From: a virus | Direction: 5' to 3' (one strand) | IMG/VR virus record: IMGVR_UViG_3300021963_005251 | Location: 1-42,888 of that record | DNA length: 42,888 bases | Shown here: piece after piece, positions 29,835 through 39,467 of the stretch | Layout of the letters: each line of letters begins with the position of its first letter | How positions within the stretch are numbered: position 1 is the first letter of the stretch | Notes under the pieces: model-generated | Database searches by the model: none | What the model was told of the DNA's origin: nothing | What the model saw: the letters and a program-made list of their open reading frames with translations, nothing else | Made by a program: the position numbers and the translations under genes

Positions 29835-32498
29835 TTGAGTTATGTAGATGCACTGTTCGATCGAGACAAAGATCGAATTCACATAGTTGAACGCATCAAT
29901 GGCGTTCGCAAGTATCAAGAATATCCAGCCAACTATATCTTCTATTACGAAGATCCTCGCGGCAAGTTCCGCAGCATTTTTGACACGCCTGTATCAAGAT
30001 TCTCCAGTCGCAACAACAAAGAGTTCCGTAAAGAAATGCGTATGCATGCCGGAAAGAACCTGTTTGAAAGCGATATCAATCCGGTATTCCGTTGTCTAGC
30101 AGAAAACTTTCTAGGTGCTGATGCGCCCAAGTTACACACTGCTTTTTTCGACATTGAAACAGACTTTGATCCTGTGCGTGGATTTAGCAGCACAGAGGAA
30201 GCCTTCAACAAAATCACTGCGATTACAGTTTATTTGGATTGGTTGGATCAACTGGTTACCATGGCCATTCCACCCAAGAGCATGAGCATGGACACTGCCA
30301 GAGAGATTGCTGCTGAGTTTGACAACACTTTTATGTTCGAGAAAGAAGCAGACTTGCTGAATACTTTCTTGGATCTCATCGATGATGCAGATGTGTTGTC
30401 AGGATGGAACAGCGAAGGTTATGATATACCTTACACTGTAAATCGCGTGACACAGATCCTGAGCAAAGACGACACAAGACGTTTTTGTCTTTGGGGACAA
30501 ATGCCCAAGGCACGTACATTTGAACGGTTCGGCAAAGAAAGTCTTACATTTGACTTGGTAGGCCGTGTACACATGGACTATATGCAACTGTATCGCAAGT
30601 ACACATACGAAGAACGCCACAGCTACAGTTTGGATGCCATCGGCGACTACGAAGACCTTGGCAGTAAAACTATGTATGAAGGCACCTTGGATCAACTGTA
30701 CAATCAAAACTTCCGCACGTTTATAGAATACAACAGACAAGACGTTGTTCTGGTCAACAAGATTGACAAGAAGCTGAAGTTTCTGGATCTTGCTAATACG
30801 ATTGCACATGAAAATACTGTGCTGTTGCCGACCACAACAGGTGCTGTGGCTGTGACCGAACAGGCCATCATCAATGAAGCACATGCTCGCGGCATGGTTG
30901 TGCCTAATCGCAAGAGCTATGACGACGACAACACACAAGCAGCTGGTGCGTATGTGGCATATCCTAAAAAGGGTCTGTGGCAAGACATTGGATCTATTGA
31001 CATCAACAGCTTGTATCCATCGGCCATTCGCGCACTCAATATGGGACCAGAAACCATTGTGGGGCAACTGCGTCCTGTAGCAACTGATGCCCTGATCTCT
31101 GAGCGCATGAGTAAAGGGATGAGCTTTGCAGCAGCCTGGGAAGGTTTGTTTGCCACCTTAGAGTATACTGCTGTGATGGAACAGAATCGCGGCTTTGAAC
31201 TCACCGTGGATTGGCAGGATGGAACTACAACTGTGATGTCAGCTGCTGAGTTTTGGCCTATCATATTCAACAGCAACAAGCCTTGGATTATGAGTGCCAA
31301 TGGTACTATCTTTACCTATGACAAGGAAGGTATCATTCCTGGCTTGTTGGCACGTTGGTATGCTGAACGTAAAGAAATGCAAGCCACACTAGCTAAAGTA
31401 AAAGAAGAAGGCAATGCTGAACTGGAAGAATACTGGGACAAGCGACAGTTGGTCAAGAAGATTAACTTGAACAGCTTGTATGGTGCTATTCTTAATCCTG
31501 GTTGCCGTTTCTTTGACAAACGTATCGGGCAATCAACTACCCTAACCGGTCGGTCCATTGCTCGACACATGGATGCATACGTTAACGAATGTATTACTGG
31601 GAAATATGACCATGTAGGCGATGCAATTATTTACGGCGACACTGACTCCTGTTACTTTACTGCCTATCCAGTCTTAAAGAAAGAGATCGACGAAGGTCGT
31701 ATGGTCTGGAACAAGGATACTGCGATTGCCTTGTATGACAGCATTGCTGATCAAGTCAACATGAGTTTTCCAGGCTTTATGGAACAGGCCTTCCATTGTC
31801 CACGAGAAATGGGTAGTATTATTCGAGGCGGCAGAGAAATTGTAGCCAGCACTGGATTGTTTATTACCAAGAAACGTTATGCTGTATTGTTCTATGACAA
31901 GGATGGTAAACGCTATGATGTGGGCGGCAAACCTGGCAAGGTCAAGGCCATGGGCCTGGATCTTAAAAGATCAGACACACCCAAGGTGATTCAAGAATTC
32001 CTAAGCGATATTCTCAACGATGTGCTCAACGGCGGCGACAAAGATCCCATTATAGAGAAGATTCGCAATTTCAAAATGCTGTTCAAGGAACGGCCGGGCT
32101 GGGAAAAAGGATCGCCCAAGCGTGTCAACAACTTGACCATGTATGGCAACAAGGAAATCAAAGAAGGCAAAACCAACATGCCCGGGCATGTACGTGCTGC
32201 TCTTAACTGGAATAACCTGCGTCGCATGAATAGCGACAACTATTCCATGGCTGTCACTGACGGAATGAAAGTTATTGTGTGTAAACTGAGGCCCAATCCC
32301 TTGGGTTGGACCAGCATTGCTTATCCCACCGATGAACAACACTTGCCCAGATGGTTTACTGAGTTGCCATTCAATGACGCCGAAATGGAAGCCACTGTGA
32401 TTGATGGCAAGGTCGATAACTTGTTGGGTGTACTAGATTGGGACTTGGCATCGGCAACCAATACCGACAACACTTTTGAAAGTTTATTTGAGTTCTAA
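29835..32498 (+). CDS. 43: T4-type family B DNA polymerase (gp43)
   Basis: This 887-residue enzyme replicates the phage genome. The 3'-5' exonuclease is intact: DIE at 106-108 (Exo I), SGWNSEGYDIPY (Exo II) and EYNRQDVVLV (Exo III). The polymerase has DINSLYPS from D389 (motif A), KKINLNSLYG (motif B) and YGDTDS at 600-605 (motif C). Length equals T4 gp43 (898). The start codon is TTG, preceded by GGGAGAAG, and a hairpin at that site may allow autoregulation. The next gene starts right after its stop. Clamp (gp45) and clamp loader (gp44) are elsewhere in the window. Confidence 0.96.
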   Translation: MSYVDALFDRDKDRIHIVERINGVRKYQEYPANYIFYYEDPRGKFRSIFDTPVSRFSSRNNKEFRKEMRMHAGKNLFESDINPVFRCLAENFLGADAPKLHTAFFDIETDFDPVRGFSSTEEAFNKITAITVYLDWLDQLVTMAIPPKSMSMDTAREIAAEFDNTFMFEKEADLLNTFLDLIDDADVLSGWNSEGYDIPYTVNRVTQILSKDDTRRFCLWGQMPKARTFERFGKESLTFDLVGRVHMDYMQLYRKYTYEERHSYSLDAIGDYEDLGSKTMYEGTLDQLYNQNFRTFIEYNRQDVVLVNKIDKKLKFLDLANTIAHENTVLLPTTTGAVAVTEQAIINEAHARGMVVPNRKSYDDDNTQAAGAYVAYPKKGLWQDIGSIDINSLYPSAIRALNMGPETIVGQLRPVATDALISERMSKGMSFAAAWEGLFATLEYTAVMEQNRGFELTVDWQDGTTTVMSAAEFWPIIFNSNKPWIMSANGTIFTYDKEGIIPGLLARWYAERKEMQATLAKVKEEGNAELEEYWDKRQLVKKINLNSLYGAILNPGCRFFDKRIGQSTTLTGRSIARHMDAYVNECITGKYDHVGDAIIYGDTDSCYFTAYPVLKKEIDEGRMVWNKDTAIALYDSIADQVNMSFPGFMEQAFHCPREMGSIIRGGREIVASTGLFITKKRYAVLFYDKDGKRYDVGGKPGKVKAMGLDLKRSDTPKVIQEFLSDILNDVLNGGDKDPIIEKIRNFKMLFKERPGWEKGSPKRVNNLTMYGNKEIKEGKTNMPGHVRAALNWNNLRRMNSDNYSMAVTDGMKVIVCKLRPNPLGWTSIAYPTDEQHLPRWFTELPFNDAEMEATVIDGKVDNLLGVLDWDLASATNTDNTFESLFEF

Positions 32499-33443
32499 AT
32501 GAAACTGAGTGACATTATTGCTTATAGAAATCATCTAGACGAAGCTACTCCCCTAAACGGAGTTCTTGTAGCTCACGATCGCTTGGCTCCAGTATTGCAT
32601 ACAGTAAAGTCAAACGATATACAACTCACGCACCTGGTGGATCGATTGAGTCAAGACTACAAGAATGTGTTAGGCAGCATTGATCATTTTGAACGCACTA
32701 TAGATGATATCAAAGATGAGATTTCACACTTGATTCAACAGATGGAACCAGCTTACTTTGCCGAAAGCTATAGGCTTTACAGCCAAGAAATGAGTCACGA
32801 CACAGCCGAGTACATACTGAATCGTCGCATTGAAATAACCCCCGACGTGGCTGGTTATATCACAGCACGTATACAAGCACACGGCGACTGGCATCATGCT
32901 GGTATGATTATACATCCTGGGCACGAAGAATGGATCACGTATCTTGTGGGGCACGATCCCTTGTATCTTGTGGCGCCCATGTCTGAGATGTTGGATCCAG
33001 CAGTGTTGCGATTCAATGATCAATATCAGCGACGTCTGCGAACTTATACTGTAACTGAATCTGTGGATAATCCTATATTGGAATACTTGCCAGATAATCA
33101 GTTTGGTTTTTGTTTGGTATACAATTTTTTCAACTACAAGCCACAAGAAATTGTTAATCAATATCTCACTGAGATCTATCAAAAACTCAAACCTGGTGGT
33201 GTTGTGGCTTTTACATTCAACGACTGTGATTATTCAGGAGCTGCGGCATTAGCTGAACGCAGTTTCATGTGCTACACGCCCGGGAGAACAGTTTTGGCAC
33301 ATGCTCAATCACTGGGATTTCAAGTAAGGCAACGATACCGAATGAATAACAGCACAACATGGGTTGAACTTCAACGACACGGGCAATTAACATCGCTGAA
33401 AGGCGGACAGAGTTTGGCCAAAGTAGTTGACATTGGCCAATAA
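32499..33443 (+). CDS. Methyltransferase-fold protein next to gp43
   Basis: This 314-residue protein begins MKLSDIIAYRNHLDE with an L-D-E at 14-16. Residues 40-75 are a coiled coil (LVDRLSQDYKNVLGS). Residues 135-310 have a Rossmann methyltransferase outline: PILEYLPDNQFGFCLVYNFF, then EIYQKLKPGGVVAFTFNDCD, the latter matching post-motif IV-V of class I enzymes. The SAM-binding GxGxG loop is not evident, so activity is uncertain. It immediately follows the polymerase stop. A DNA- or protein-modifying role is possible. Confidence 0.6.
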   Translation: MKLSDIIAYRNHLDEATPLNGVLVAHDRLAPVLHTVKSNDIQLTHLVDRLSQDYKNVLGSIDHFERTIDDIKDEISHLIQQMEPAYFAESYRLYSQEMSHDTAEYILNRRIEITPDVAGYITARIQAHGDWHHAGMIIHPGHEEWITYLVGHDPLYLVAPMSEMLDPAVLRFNDQYQRRLRTYTVTESVDNPILEYLPDNQFGFCLVYNFFNYKPQEIVNQYLTEIYQKLKPGGVVAFTFNDCDYSGAAALAERSFMCYTPGRTVLAHAQSLGFQVRQRYRMNNSTTWVELQRHGQLTSLKGGQSLAKVVDIGQ

Positions 33444-33470
33444 AAATATTACAATTAATACTTGTAGATC

Positions 33471-33476
33471 TAAATA
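33471..33476 (+). promoter_or_regulatory. TAAATA motif before gene 45
   Basis: TAAATA lies 18 nt before the gp45 ATG, followed by AAAGGA. A TTACAA about 16 nt upstream could act as a -35, so early as well as late use is possible. Confidence 0.4.
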
Positions 33477-33494
33477 TCATCAAAGGACAAACAA

Positions 33495-34226
33495 ATGAGA
33501 GACCACCTGTTAGACTTAGTAGAACACACATATGACTTGGGCTGTATTGACATCATCAAGATCACTGGTGATGCCACAGAAACCACAATCAACGGCGCAG
33601 CAGAAGATCGTTCAGTTGTAGTCAGTGGCAAGTTTTTAGTGCCAGTAGCAGACTTTGTTGGGGTATTTGGTATGCCTAACTTAAACAAACTCAAAGTGTT
33701 GTTGAATCTGGGCGAGTACAAAGAAAACGCTCAGATCGCTGTAGTGCGTCAAGATCGCAATGGTGTACAGCAACCAGTGGGTCTGCACTTTCAAAATGCC
33801 GCAGGTAACTTCAAGAATGACTATCGCTTTATGACTGCAGAGATTGTGGAAGAAAAACTCAAGACTCCCAAGTTCAAGGGAGTCACATGGCATATTGAGT
33901 TTGAACCCACTGTGGTTGGTATTCAGCGTCTCAAGATGCAGGCCAGTGCCAACGCCGAAGAACTCAACTTCCAAGCAAAAACTGATGGCACTGATTTGAA
34001 GTTTTTCTTTGGTGATCATTCAACACACGCAGGTGAGTTTGTGTTTCAATCAGACATTTCAGGTTCGTTAAAACGTGCATGGTCATGGCCTGTCAAGCAG
34101 TTTATCAGCATCATGGATCTCACCGGCGATAAGACAGTGCGCATTAGTGACGACGGTGCAGCACAGATCACTGTGAACTCTGGCATTGCTGAGTACAACT
34201 ACATCTTGCCTGCACAGCAAAAATAA
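33495..34226 (+). CDS. 45: Sliding clamp (gp45)
   Basis: This 243-residue protein has the length and two-domain beta/alpha pattern of T4 gp45 (228), with SGKFLVPVADFVGVFGMPNL near residues 36-55 and SLKRAWSWPVKQFISIMDL near 185. The trimeric clamp tethers gp43 to DNA and in T4 also activates late transcription through gp33 and gp55. AAAGGA precedes the ATG. It is separated from the polymerase by the methyltransferase-like gene and followed directly by the DpdA-like gene. Confidence 0.85.
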   Translation: MRDHLLDLVEHTYDLGCIDIIKITGDATETTINGAAEDRSVVVSGKFLVPVADFVGVFGMPNLNKLKVLLNLGEYKENAQIAVVRQDRNGVQQPVGLHFQNAAGNFKNDYRFMTAEIVEEKLKTPKFKGVTWHIEFEPTVVGIQRLKMQASANAEELNFQAKTDGTDLKFFFGDHSTHAGEFVFQSDISGSLKRAWSWPVKQFISIMDLTGDKTVRISDDGAAQITVNSGIAEYNYILPAQQK

Positions 34227-35744
34227 ATGACCGAACAACACAATCTCACAGCTAACCAAAAAGATTACGCTGTATTCCTCCCAGCTATCAGCAGTTTCTA
34301 TGCCAACTATGTGGGGCGACAGCGTACAGAAAACTACATTGATGCCGCCCGTATGCCAGCTGGCATTCCCGATATGGAACAACTTAACTGGTTGAATTCA
34401 CAGAAAGGTCTATTCCCATACCGATACAGCTTGTACTCCGCAGGGCATGCTGACTTAGACCTGACCAAGTTTGTGGCCAAAGAGGACATGGTTCGTAATA
34501 GAGAAGCCAACACTATTATGTTGGCTGACTCAGGTGGGTTCCAGATTGCCAAGGGTGTATGGCCTGGACGTTGGGCCGATCCTAAGGACAAAGCAGCAGA
34601 GAAAAAACGCGAAGCTGTTCTTAAATGGCAAATGGGCATTGCCACACACGGTATGACAATGGATATTCCAACCTGGACTTATCGTGATCCCAAAGCGGCA
34701 GCCTTATGTGGTATTCACAGCTATGATGATGCTGTCAATGCGACCAAGTACAACAACGAATACTGGATGGCCAATCGTTACGGCGAGACCAAGATCTTAA
34801 ATGTTCTGCAAGGTGGTAACCACAACGAAGCAGATTTATGGTATGCCACAATGAAAGACTATTGTGATCCAACCAAGTACGAAAAGCATTTCAATGGTTG
34901 GGGCATGGGAGGTCAGAACATGTGTGACGTCGAACTGGTCCTCAAACGCCTAGTACACTTGATCCACGATCGTTTATTAGAGCCGGGCATACACGACTGG
35001 ATGCACTTCTTGGGCACAAGCAAGTTAGAATGGGCTGTGTTGCTGACAGTTATTCAACGCAGTGTTAGACAATATCACAACCCCACCTTTACCATCAGCT
35101 TTGACTGTGCCAGTCCTTTCTTGGCCACTGCAAATGGACAGTTGTACCACAACATCACTACTGAAAATCGTCGGAAGTGGAGCTATAACATGAGCCCCAC
35201 TGCTGACAACAAAAAGTATGCTGTTGACAATAGGCTGTTTGGCGATGCAGTAAGACAGGATGGTATCCATCCCACATTCGAAGATAGTCCCATTTCGAGC
35301 CGTATGAAGATTTCGGATATTTGTTATTACAAACCCGGAGACCTAAACAAGATTGGCAAGGAAGGACGCACAAGCTGGGACAGCTTTAGCTATGCTCTGC
35401 TGATGGGTCATAATGTTTGGACTCACATCGAAGCTGTACAACGTGCTAACCGAATGTTTGATTCGGGAGTGTGTCCTGACATGATGGTACATCCTATAAA
35501 TCCAGATCTGGATGTGGTCAAGATCATTGACCGTATTTTCGCTGCCAAGGATCGCCAGAAGAGCTTGCAGATTATTGCAGATCATGCTAAAATATGGGAA
35601 CGGGTAGTAGGAACTCGAGGGTTTACTGGCAAGCGAGCAGTTAATGCTCATAGTCAATACAACACATTATTTGATGTCGAAGAAGACGCACCAGTCGTCG
35701 AATTCAACGAAGCTAACTTAGATAAACTAGAAGAAAGCATATGA
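34227..35744 (+). CDS. dpdA: DpdA-like 7-deazaguanine DNA transglycosylase
   Basis: This 505-residue protein is a tRNA-guanine transglycosylase relative. LADSGGFQIAK carries D101, matching the general acid/base D102 of bacterial TGT, and FDCASP carries D293, matching nucleophile D280. The CxCxxC...H zinc motif of tRNA enzymes is absent. Phage TGT relatives of this kind (DpdA) exchange guanine in DNA for a 7-deazaguanine, protecting against restriction (Hutinet and colleagues' work). FolE and QueD, which make the precursor, lie 5-6 kb downstream. It starts right after gp45 and overlaps the next gene by 4 nt. Confidence 0.85.
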   Translation: MTEQHNLTANQKDYAVFLPAISSFYANYVGRQRTENYIDAARMPAGIPDMEQLNWLNSQKGLFPYRYSLYSAGHADLDLTKFVAKEDMVRNREANTIMLADSGGFQIAKGVWPGRWADPKDKAAEKKREAVLKWQMGIATHGMTMDIPTWTYRDPKAAALCGIHSYDDAVNATKYNNEYWMANRYGETKILNVLQGGNHNEADLWYATMKDYCDPTKYEKHFNGWGMGGQNMCDVELVLKRLVHLIHDRLLEPGIHDWMHFLGTSKLEWAVLLTVIQRSVRQYHNPTFTISFDCASPFLATANGQLYHNITTENRRKWSYNMSPTADNKKYAVDNRLFGDAVRQDGIHPTFEDSPISSRMKISDICYYKPGDLNKIGKEGRTSWDSFSYALLMGHNVWTHIEAVQRANRMFDSGVCPDMMVHPINPDLDVVKIIDRIFAAKDRQKSLQIIADHAKIWERVVGTRGFTGKRAVNAHSQYNTLFDVEEDAPVVEFNEANLDKLEESI

Positions 35745-36262
35745 TCAGAGCAGGGCATGACAGTGTAAGATTCTTTTTTGGCAAAGAAGTCGAACATACT
35801 CCAGCGTATGATATGGATACTCTGTTTGTAGTAGGTGTACAAGCAATAGAGGACATTAAAGATGCGCTGGCACGTACTACTTACGAAACTAATCACATCT
35901 ACTTTGGTGCCAATATGAGTTTTCCTAATCCTCCTGTAAATGATTTCCATACTTGGACATTGTGGGAAGACATGATCGGGCCATTCCTTAAATCTGGTGT
36001 TATGTGTACACTTGATATTGACGCCAGTGCAGTCGAGGGGCTGTGCGAATCAGGGCTAACAGAATATCATAACTTTATTCCCATGATCTCTGTCAAACTG
36101 CCTTACATGAGTCAGCTGGGATACAATGCCACTATCAAACTGGACGATCAAGACTTTGCAGCAACCAATCCCGGTGTGTGGTGTCATAGCCTACACACCT
36201 TACAAGATCGAGCAGTGTTTACACCGTGGTCTCGATATACAAAGGACAAAGTAATCAAATGA
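35741..36262 (+). CDS. Conserved partner of dpdA, unknown function
   Basis: This 173-residue protein begins MIRAGHDSVRFFFGKEVEHT and has IYFGANMSFPNPPVND and TNPGVWCHSLHTLQDR. I recall a family of this type beside phage TGT-like genes. Strands alternate with helices in a TIM- or radical-SAM-like order, but no CxxxCxxC is present. Overlap of 4 nt with dpdA upstream and 4 nt downstream means coupled translation. A helper in the 7-deazaguanine pathway is an inference from context alone. Confidence 0.6.
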   Translation: MIRAGHDSVRFFFGKEVEHTPAYDMDTLFVVGVQAIEDIKDALARTTYETNHIYFGANMSFPNPPVNDFHTWTLWEDMIGPFLKSGVMCTLDIDASAVEGLCESGLTEYHNFIPMISVKLPYMSQLGYNATIKLDDQDFAATNPGVWCHSLHTLQDRAVFTPWSRYTKDKVIK

Positions 36263-36621
36263 AATTTTTTGATCGATGGTTTTATCGTAAAGCACGTTGG
36301 TGCTGGCATCGTGCCGGTGTAGAATATCCTGAACTCAAAGTCGAGCAGGATTATCTAGACAAACAGGCTAAAAGCAATAGAATTGAAGATTCAATGGTAA
36401 GAGAAACGGCTGTTTGTCGAAGCGATGATATTGATCTTGAACGTCCCATCCGATTCAAAGTGGCCGCTGCCGAAGGTGGTATGATTGTAGAAGTACAAAC
36501 ATATGATCCCAAGAACGATCGAAGCTATACCAAACATCACATCATCCCCGACGATGTCGAAGACAAGGCTGCAGCCATTGCTCGTATTGTGTCGTGGGAA
36601 TTTTTACGGAGACCCAGCTAA
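36259..36621 (+). CDS. Conserved phage protein
   Basis: This 120-residue protein begins MKFFDRWFYRKARWCWHRAG, a basic, aromatic amphipathic helix that could bind membrane or nucleic acid. The second half is beta-rich (FKVAAAEGGMIVEVQTYDP, then KNDRSYTKHHIIPDD) and ends in a helix. I chose the ATG at 36259 (ATGA overlap) over an in-frame ATG at 36226 inside the upstream gene. It overlaps the next gene by TAATG. Function unknown. Confidence 0.55.
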   Translation: MKFFDRWFYRKARWCWHRAGVEYPELKVEQDYLDKQAKSNRIEDSMVRETAVCRSDDIDLERPIRFKVAAAEGGMIVEVQTYDPKNDRSYTKHHIIPDDVEDKAAAIARIVSWEFLRRPS

Positions 36622-37085
36622 TGATTCAAGCAGAACGCGAACAAATAGAACGCATTAAAGAAGCAGCACAACGACAAATATGGGTAACCTTCCAAAAAGA
36701 AGGCATCCATAAATATCCTGCGGCCTTGACAGACCCCATGCTGGCCACAGGAGATGAATATGATGTATCGTTTCTTGGTTATCCTCATCGCCATATCTTT
36801 CATTTCCGCGTGTGGATTGACGTCTGGCACACCGACAGAGAAATCGAGTTCATCCAATTCAAACGCTGGTTGGAAAACCTTTATCGTGGAACCGATAACC
36901 ATAATACAAATACCGTTTTGAGTTTAGATTTTAAATCATGCGAAATGATTGCCGACGATCTGTATCTACAGATTGCTGGAAGATATCCCGGACGTGATGT
37001 CTGGATAGAAGTAGCCGAAGATGGTGAAAACGGCTGCTTGATCAAGTACAACACTCACCGCCCTTCACAAACTACAGTAATCTAA
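36621..37085 (+). CDS. Conserved phage protein
   Basis: This 154-residue protein begins MIQAEREQIERIKEAAQRQI and continues with a helix-then-beta fold (YDVSFLGYPHRHIFHFRVWI, then DVWHTDREIEFIQFKRWLE). There are histidines in strands but no recognised catalytic set. The ATG at 36621 gives a TAATG junction with the upstream gene, whereas the ATG at 36594 lies inside it. Function unknown. Confidence 0.55.
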   Translation: MIQAEREQIERIKEAAQRQIWVTFQKEGIHKYPAALTDPMLATGDEYDVSFLGYPHRHIFHFRVWIDVWHTDREIEFIQFKRWLENLYRGTDNHNTNTVLSLDFKSCEMIADDLYLQIAGRYPGRDVWIEVAEDGENGCLIKYNTHRPSQTTVI

Positions 37086-37094
37086 GGAAACAAA

Positions 37095-37307
37095 ATGGCC
37101 AAGCCATCATTCAAGAGTAACCCCAAAGTCAACCAAATCTTTGAAGATCTTGAGCAGTATCTAGACTTCTGCCGTCGTTACGGATACAAATACAACGAAG
37201 CAGATCTTTACAACTGGAAAAGCTACGCTTACCAACAATTCAACAAGAGCCTACAGGGCAAGCATGTCAAAGACATGTGGTTCCAAGACATGCCTAGAGG
37301 CCGATAA
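37095..37307 (+). CDS. Small conserved basic phage protein
   Basis: This 70-residue protein has MAKPSFKSNPKVNQIFEDLE, then YLDFCRRYGYKYNEADLYN, a predicted helical, Tyr/Lys-rich fold. It is a conserved small protein of T4-like marine phages as far as I recall. AAGGAA lies before the ATG. It ends 2 nt before the glycosyltransferase gene. Function unknown. Confidence 0.6.
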   Translation: MAKPSFKSNPKVNQIFEDLEQYLDFCRRYGYKYNEADLYNWKSYAYQQFNKSLQGKHVKDMWFQDMPRGR

Positions 37308-37309
37308 CG

Positions 37310-38512
37310 ATGCGTAAGCTATACTACATGGGGTTAGAGTCGTACGAAGCTCGCTACACACTACAACTGACAGAATGGAATCGTCGTGTATTTGATCGCC
37401 GAGGGTTGGATGTTGTTTATGTTCCTGGCAATACCATTGACGACACTAAAAGTATCAGTGTCGGACAAGTGCTAGACGCACACGGGCGCAGTTATTTTTC
37501 AATGAGCCAAATGATGAACTTGGTTCAGTTGATGCGCAATGGAGAAGTGACCAATGAAGATGTTATCTATTTTGAAGACATGTTCCAGCCAGGTATTGAA
37601 AGCTTGCCATACATTATGGATCAGATTCCTGCACAGCAACGCCCTCGGGTATTTGTTAGATGTCTTGCTCAAGCCATTGACCCTGATGATTTTGTTCATG
37701 TGTGGGGTATGGCAAAGTGGATGTCACTATACGAAAAAATGGTCAATGAGTTTGTCACAGGCGTTCTTGCAACTAACGAAGAAATGGTAGCACACATGCG
37801 TATTGCAGGTTGGACTGCTCCAATCTATAATATTTCAGGCTTGGCATTTGGCAAGGAAGAAGTATTAGAGCGCATCGGCGGCACAGCTAACATTCGACCA
37901 TTTGCGGCACGTAAACGTCGCGTGGGATTTGCTGCTCGCTTTGATCAAGAAAAGCAACCTGGCTTTTACATGGACTTGGCAGAACGTTTTCAAGAAAATA
38001 ATAGCGATGTGACCTTTGCTGTTTTCTCAGGCGGTCCATTACGCAGTAACAATCCTGAGTTTGTGACTCGTGCCAGAGACTTGGCAGCAAAAGGTCTTTT
38101 GGAAATTCATGAAAACTTGACCAAGAACGAATATTATGATTTGGTCAATGACAGTCGTGTGTTGTTTAACTGTGCGTTACAGGATTGGGTAAGCAACACA
38201 GTAAGCGAAGCTGATACCCTGGGCTGTAATGTGCTGTATCCAGCCTACAGATCATTTCCGGAAACGTTTGCCAATGATCCCAACCGGATGTATGTTCCTT
38301 GGAGCGAAGATGATGCTTATGAAAAGCTCAAACTGTTGTTGAATCAACCTCATCACAACATGGGATTAATCAGCGACTGGAACAACGGTACTGTTGATCG
38401 TATTGTAGATATCATCACTGGTAACCACAGTGAACGCTGGGATCGATCAGGCAATCGCTACAGAGATCATGTGGCTCGAGCCAAGTATCCTGTAATCAAA
38501 GTTGAAGGATAA
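37310..38512 (+). CDS. Glycosyltransferase, GT-B-like
   Basis: This 400-residue protein has two Rossmann-like halves. The C-terminal half starts at about residue 200 with KRRVGFAARFDQEKQPGFYM and FAVFSGGPLR. It ends with an SEADTLGCNVLYPAYRSFPE segment that resembles the E-x7-E/donor-binding region of GT4-type enzymes. Donor and acceptor are unknown. Its 3' end abuts galE (1 nt gap). With galE and the other glycosyltransferases it suggests sugar transfer to phage DNA, virion or host glycans. Confidence 0.75.
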   Translation: MRKLYYMGLESYEARYTLQLTEWNRRVFDRRGLDVVYVPGNTIDDTKSISVGQVLDAHGRSYFSMSQMMNLVQLMRNGEVTNEDVIYFEDMFQPGIESLPYIMDQIPAQQRPRVFVRCLAQAIDPDDFVHVWGMAKWMSLYEKMVNEFVTGVLATNEEMVAHMRIAGWTAPIYNISGLAFGKEEVLERIGGTANIRPFAARKRRVGFAARFDQEKQPGFYMDLAERFQENNSDVTFAVFSGGPLRSNNPEFVTRARDLAAKGLLEIHENLTKNEYYDLVNDSRVLFNCALQDWVSNTVSEADTLGCNVLYPAYRSFPETFANDPNRMYVPWSEDDAYEKLKLLLNQPHHNMGLISDWNNGTVDRIVDIITGNHSERWDRSGNRYRDHVARAKYPVIKVEG

Positions 38513-38513
38513 T

Positions 38514-39467
38514 ATGACCAATCTAGTAATGGTAACAGGAGCAGCTGGCTACATAGGCGGCCAGACTGCCTTGATGTTGAAAGAACAAGGCTATGATGTA
38601 ATAGGTGTTGATCTTAAACCTCAGCCGGAACTGTTGCAAAACGTATTTTCGCAATATTTACAAAGTGACTTTTCTGATCCGCAGGTGCTAAACACCATTG
38701 CGCAACACCAGCCGCAGGCCATTGTGCATTGTGCTGGCACCAGCTTGGTTGGTCCCAGCTTGGCTAATCCTTCCTACTACTATCACAACAACTTTGTCAA
38801 GACCAAAATCTTGGCAGACTTTTTGGTAGATGCCAAGATTGCATCCAGGCTGATTTTCAGTTCTACTGCGGCTGTATATGGAGATCCTATCATGACTCCT
38901 TGTGCGGAAACTGATCCTCCCATGCCAATCAGTCCCTACGGCGAAAGCAAGCTCATGACCGAAATGATGTTGAGCAGTTACAATCAGGCCTACGGTCTTG
39001 ATAGTGTGGTTTTCAGGTACTTCAATGCATGCGGTGCTGACCATTTGGTAAGACATGGTCAAGCCGAAGATGCCACACACATCATAGCTCGTATATTGAT
39101 CAGCTTGCGTGACAACATACCTTTTGTGTTAAACGGCAAAGACTATTCCACTGCGGATGGTACTTGTGTTCGTGATTATGTTCACGTGGAAGACATTGCT
39201 CAAGCTCATATCATGGCTATCGACACAGCCATACCGTGCGGCATTTATAATCTGGGCAACAGTGTGGGTACCAGCAATCAACAAATCATTGACATGGCAG
39301 CAACAGTAACAGGACGCACTGCCGTAGTAGAAGTCGGTGCTGCTCGCCCCGGAGATCCAGCAGAGTTGACAGCTGACGCTGCCAGATTCCACCAAGCATC
39401 TGGATGGACCCCTAAGTATACACTAAGAGATATGATTCAACATGCCTGGGCTTGGTGCAATCGATGA
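38514..39467 (+). CDS. galE: UDP-glucose 4-epimerase-like (GalE) SDR enzyme
   Basis: This 317-residue enzyme has the extended SDR NAD-binding motif TGAAGYIGG near residues 8-16, SSTAAVYGDP with the catalytic Ser/Thr, and the YGESK (YxxxK) active site. A conserved RYFNACGA region lies near residue 165. It interconverts UDP-glucose and UDP-galactose or the acetylated forms. I prefer the ATG at 38514, with AAGGA before it, over 38502. It ends overlapping the DegT-like gene (ATGA), and glycosyltransferases flank it. Confidence 0.88.
   Translation: MTNLVMVTGAAGYIGGQTALMLKEQGYDVIGVDLKPQPELLQNVFSQYLQSDFSDPQVLNTIAQHQPQAIVHCAGTSLVGPSLANPSYYYHNNFVKTKILADFLVDAKIASRLIFSSTAAVYGDPIMTPCAETDPPMPISPYGESKLMTEMMLSSYNQAYGLDSVVFRYFNACGADHLVRHGQAEDATHIIARILISLRDNIPFVLNGKDYSTADGTCVRDYVHVEDIAQAHIMAIDTAIPCGIYNLGNSVGTSNQQIIDMAATVTGRTAVVEVGAARPGDPAELTADAARFHQASGWTPKYTLRDMIQHAWAWCNR

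Noticed and set aside
30399-31067. 222-codon minus-strand ORF inside gene 43
   Set aside because: It is the mirror of the polymerase motif region, with odd His/Cys-rich composition and no neighbours on that strand.
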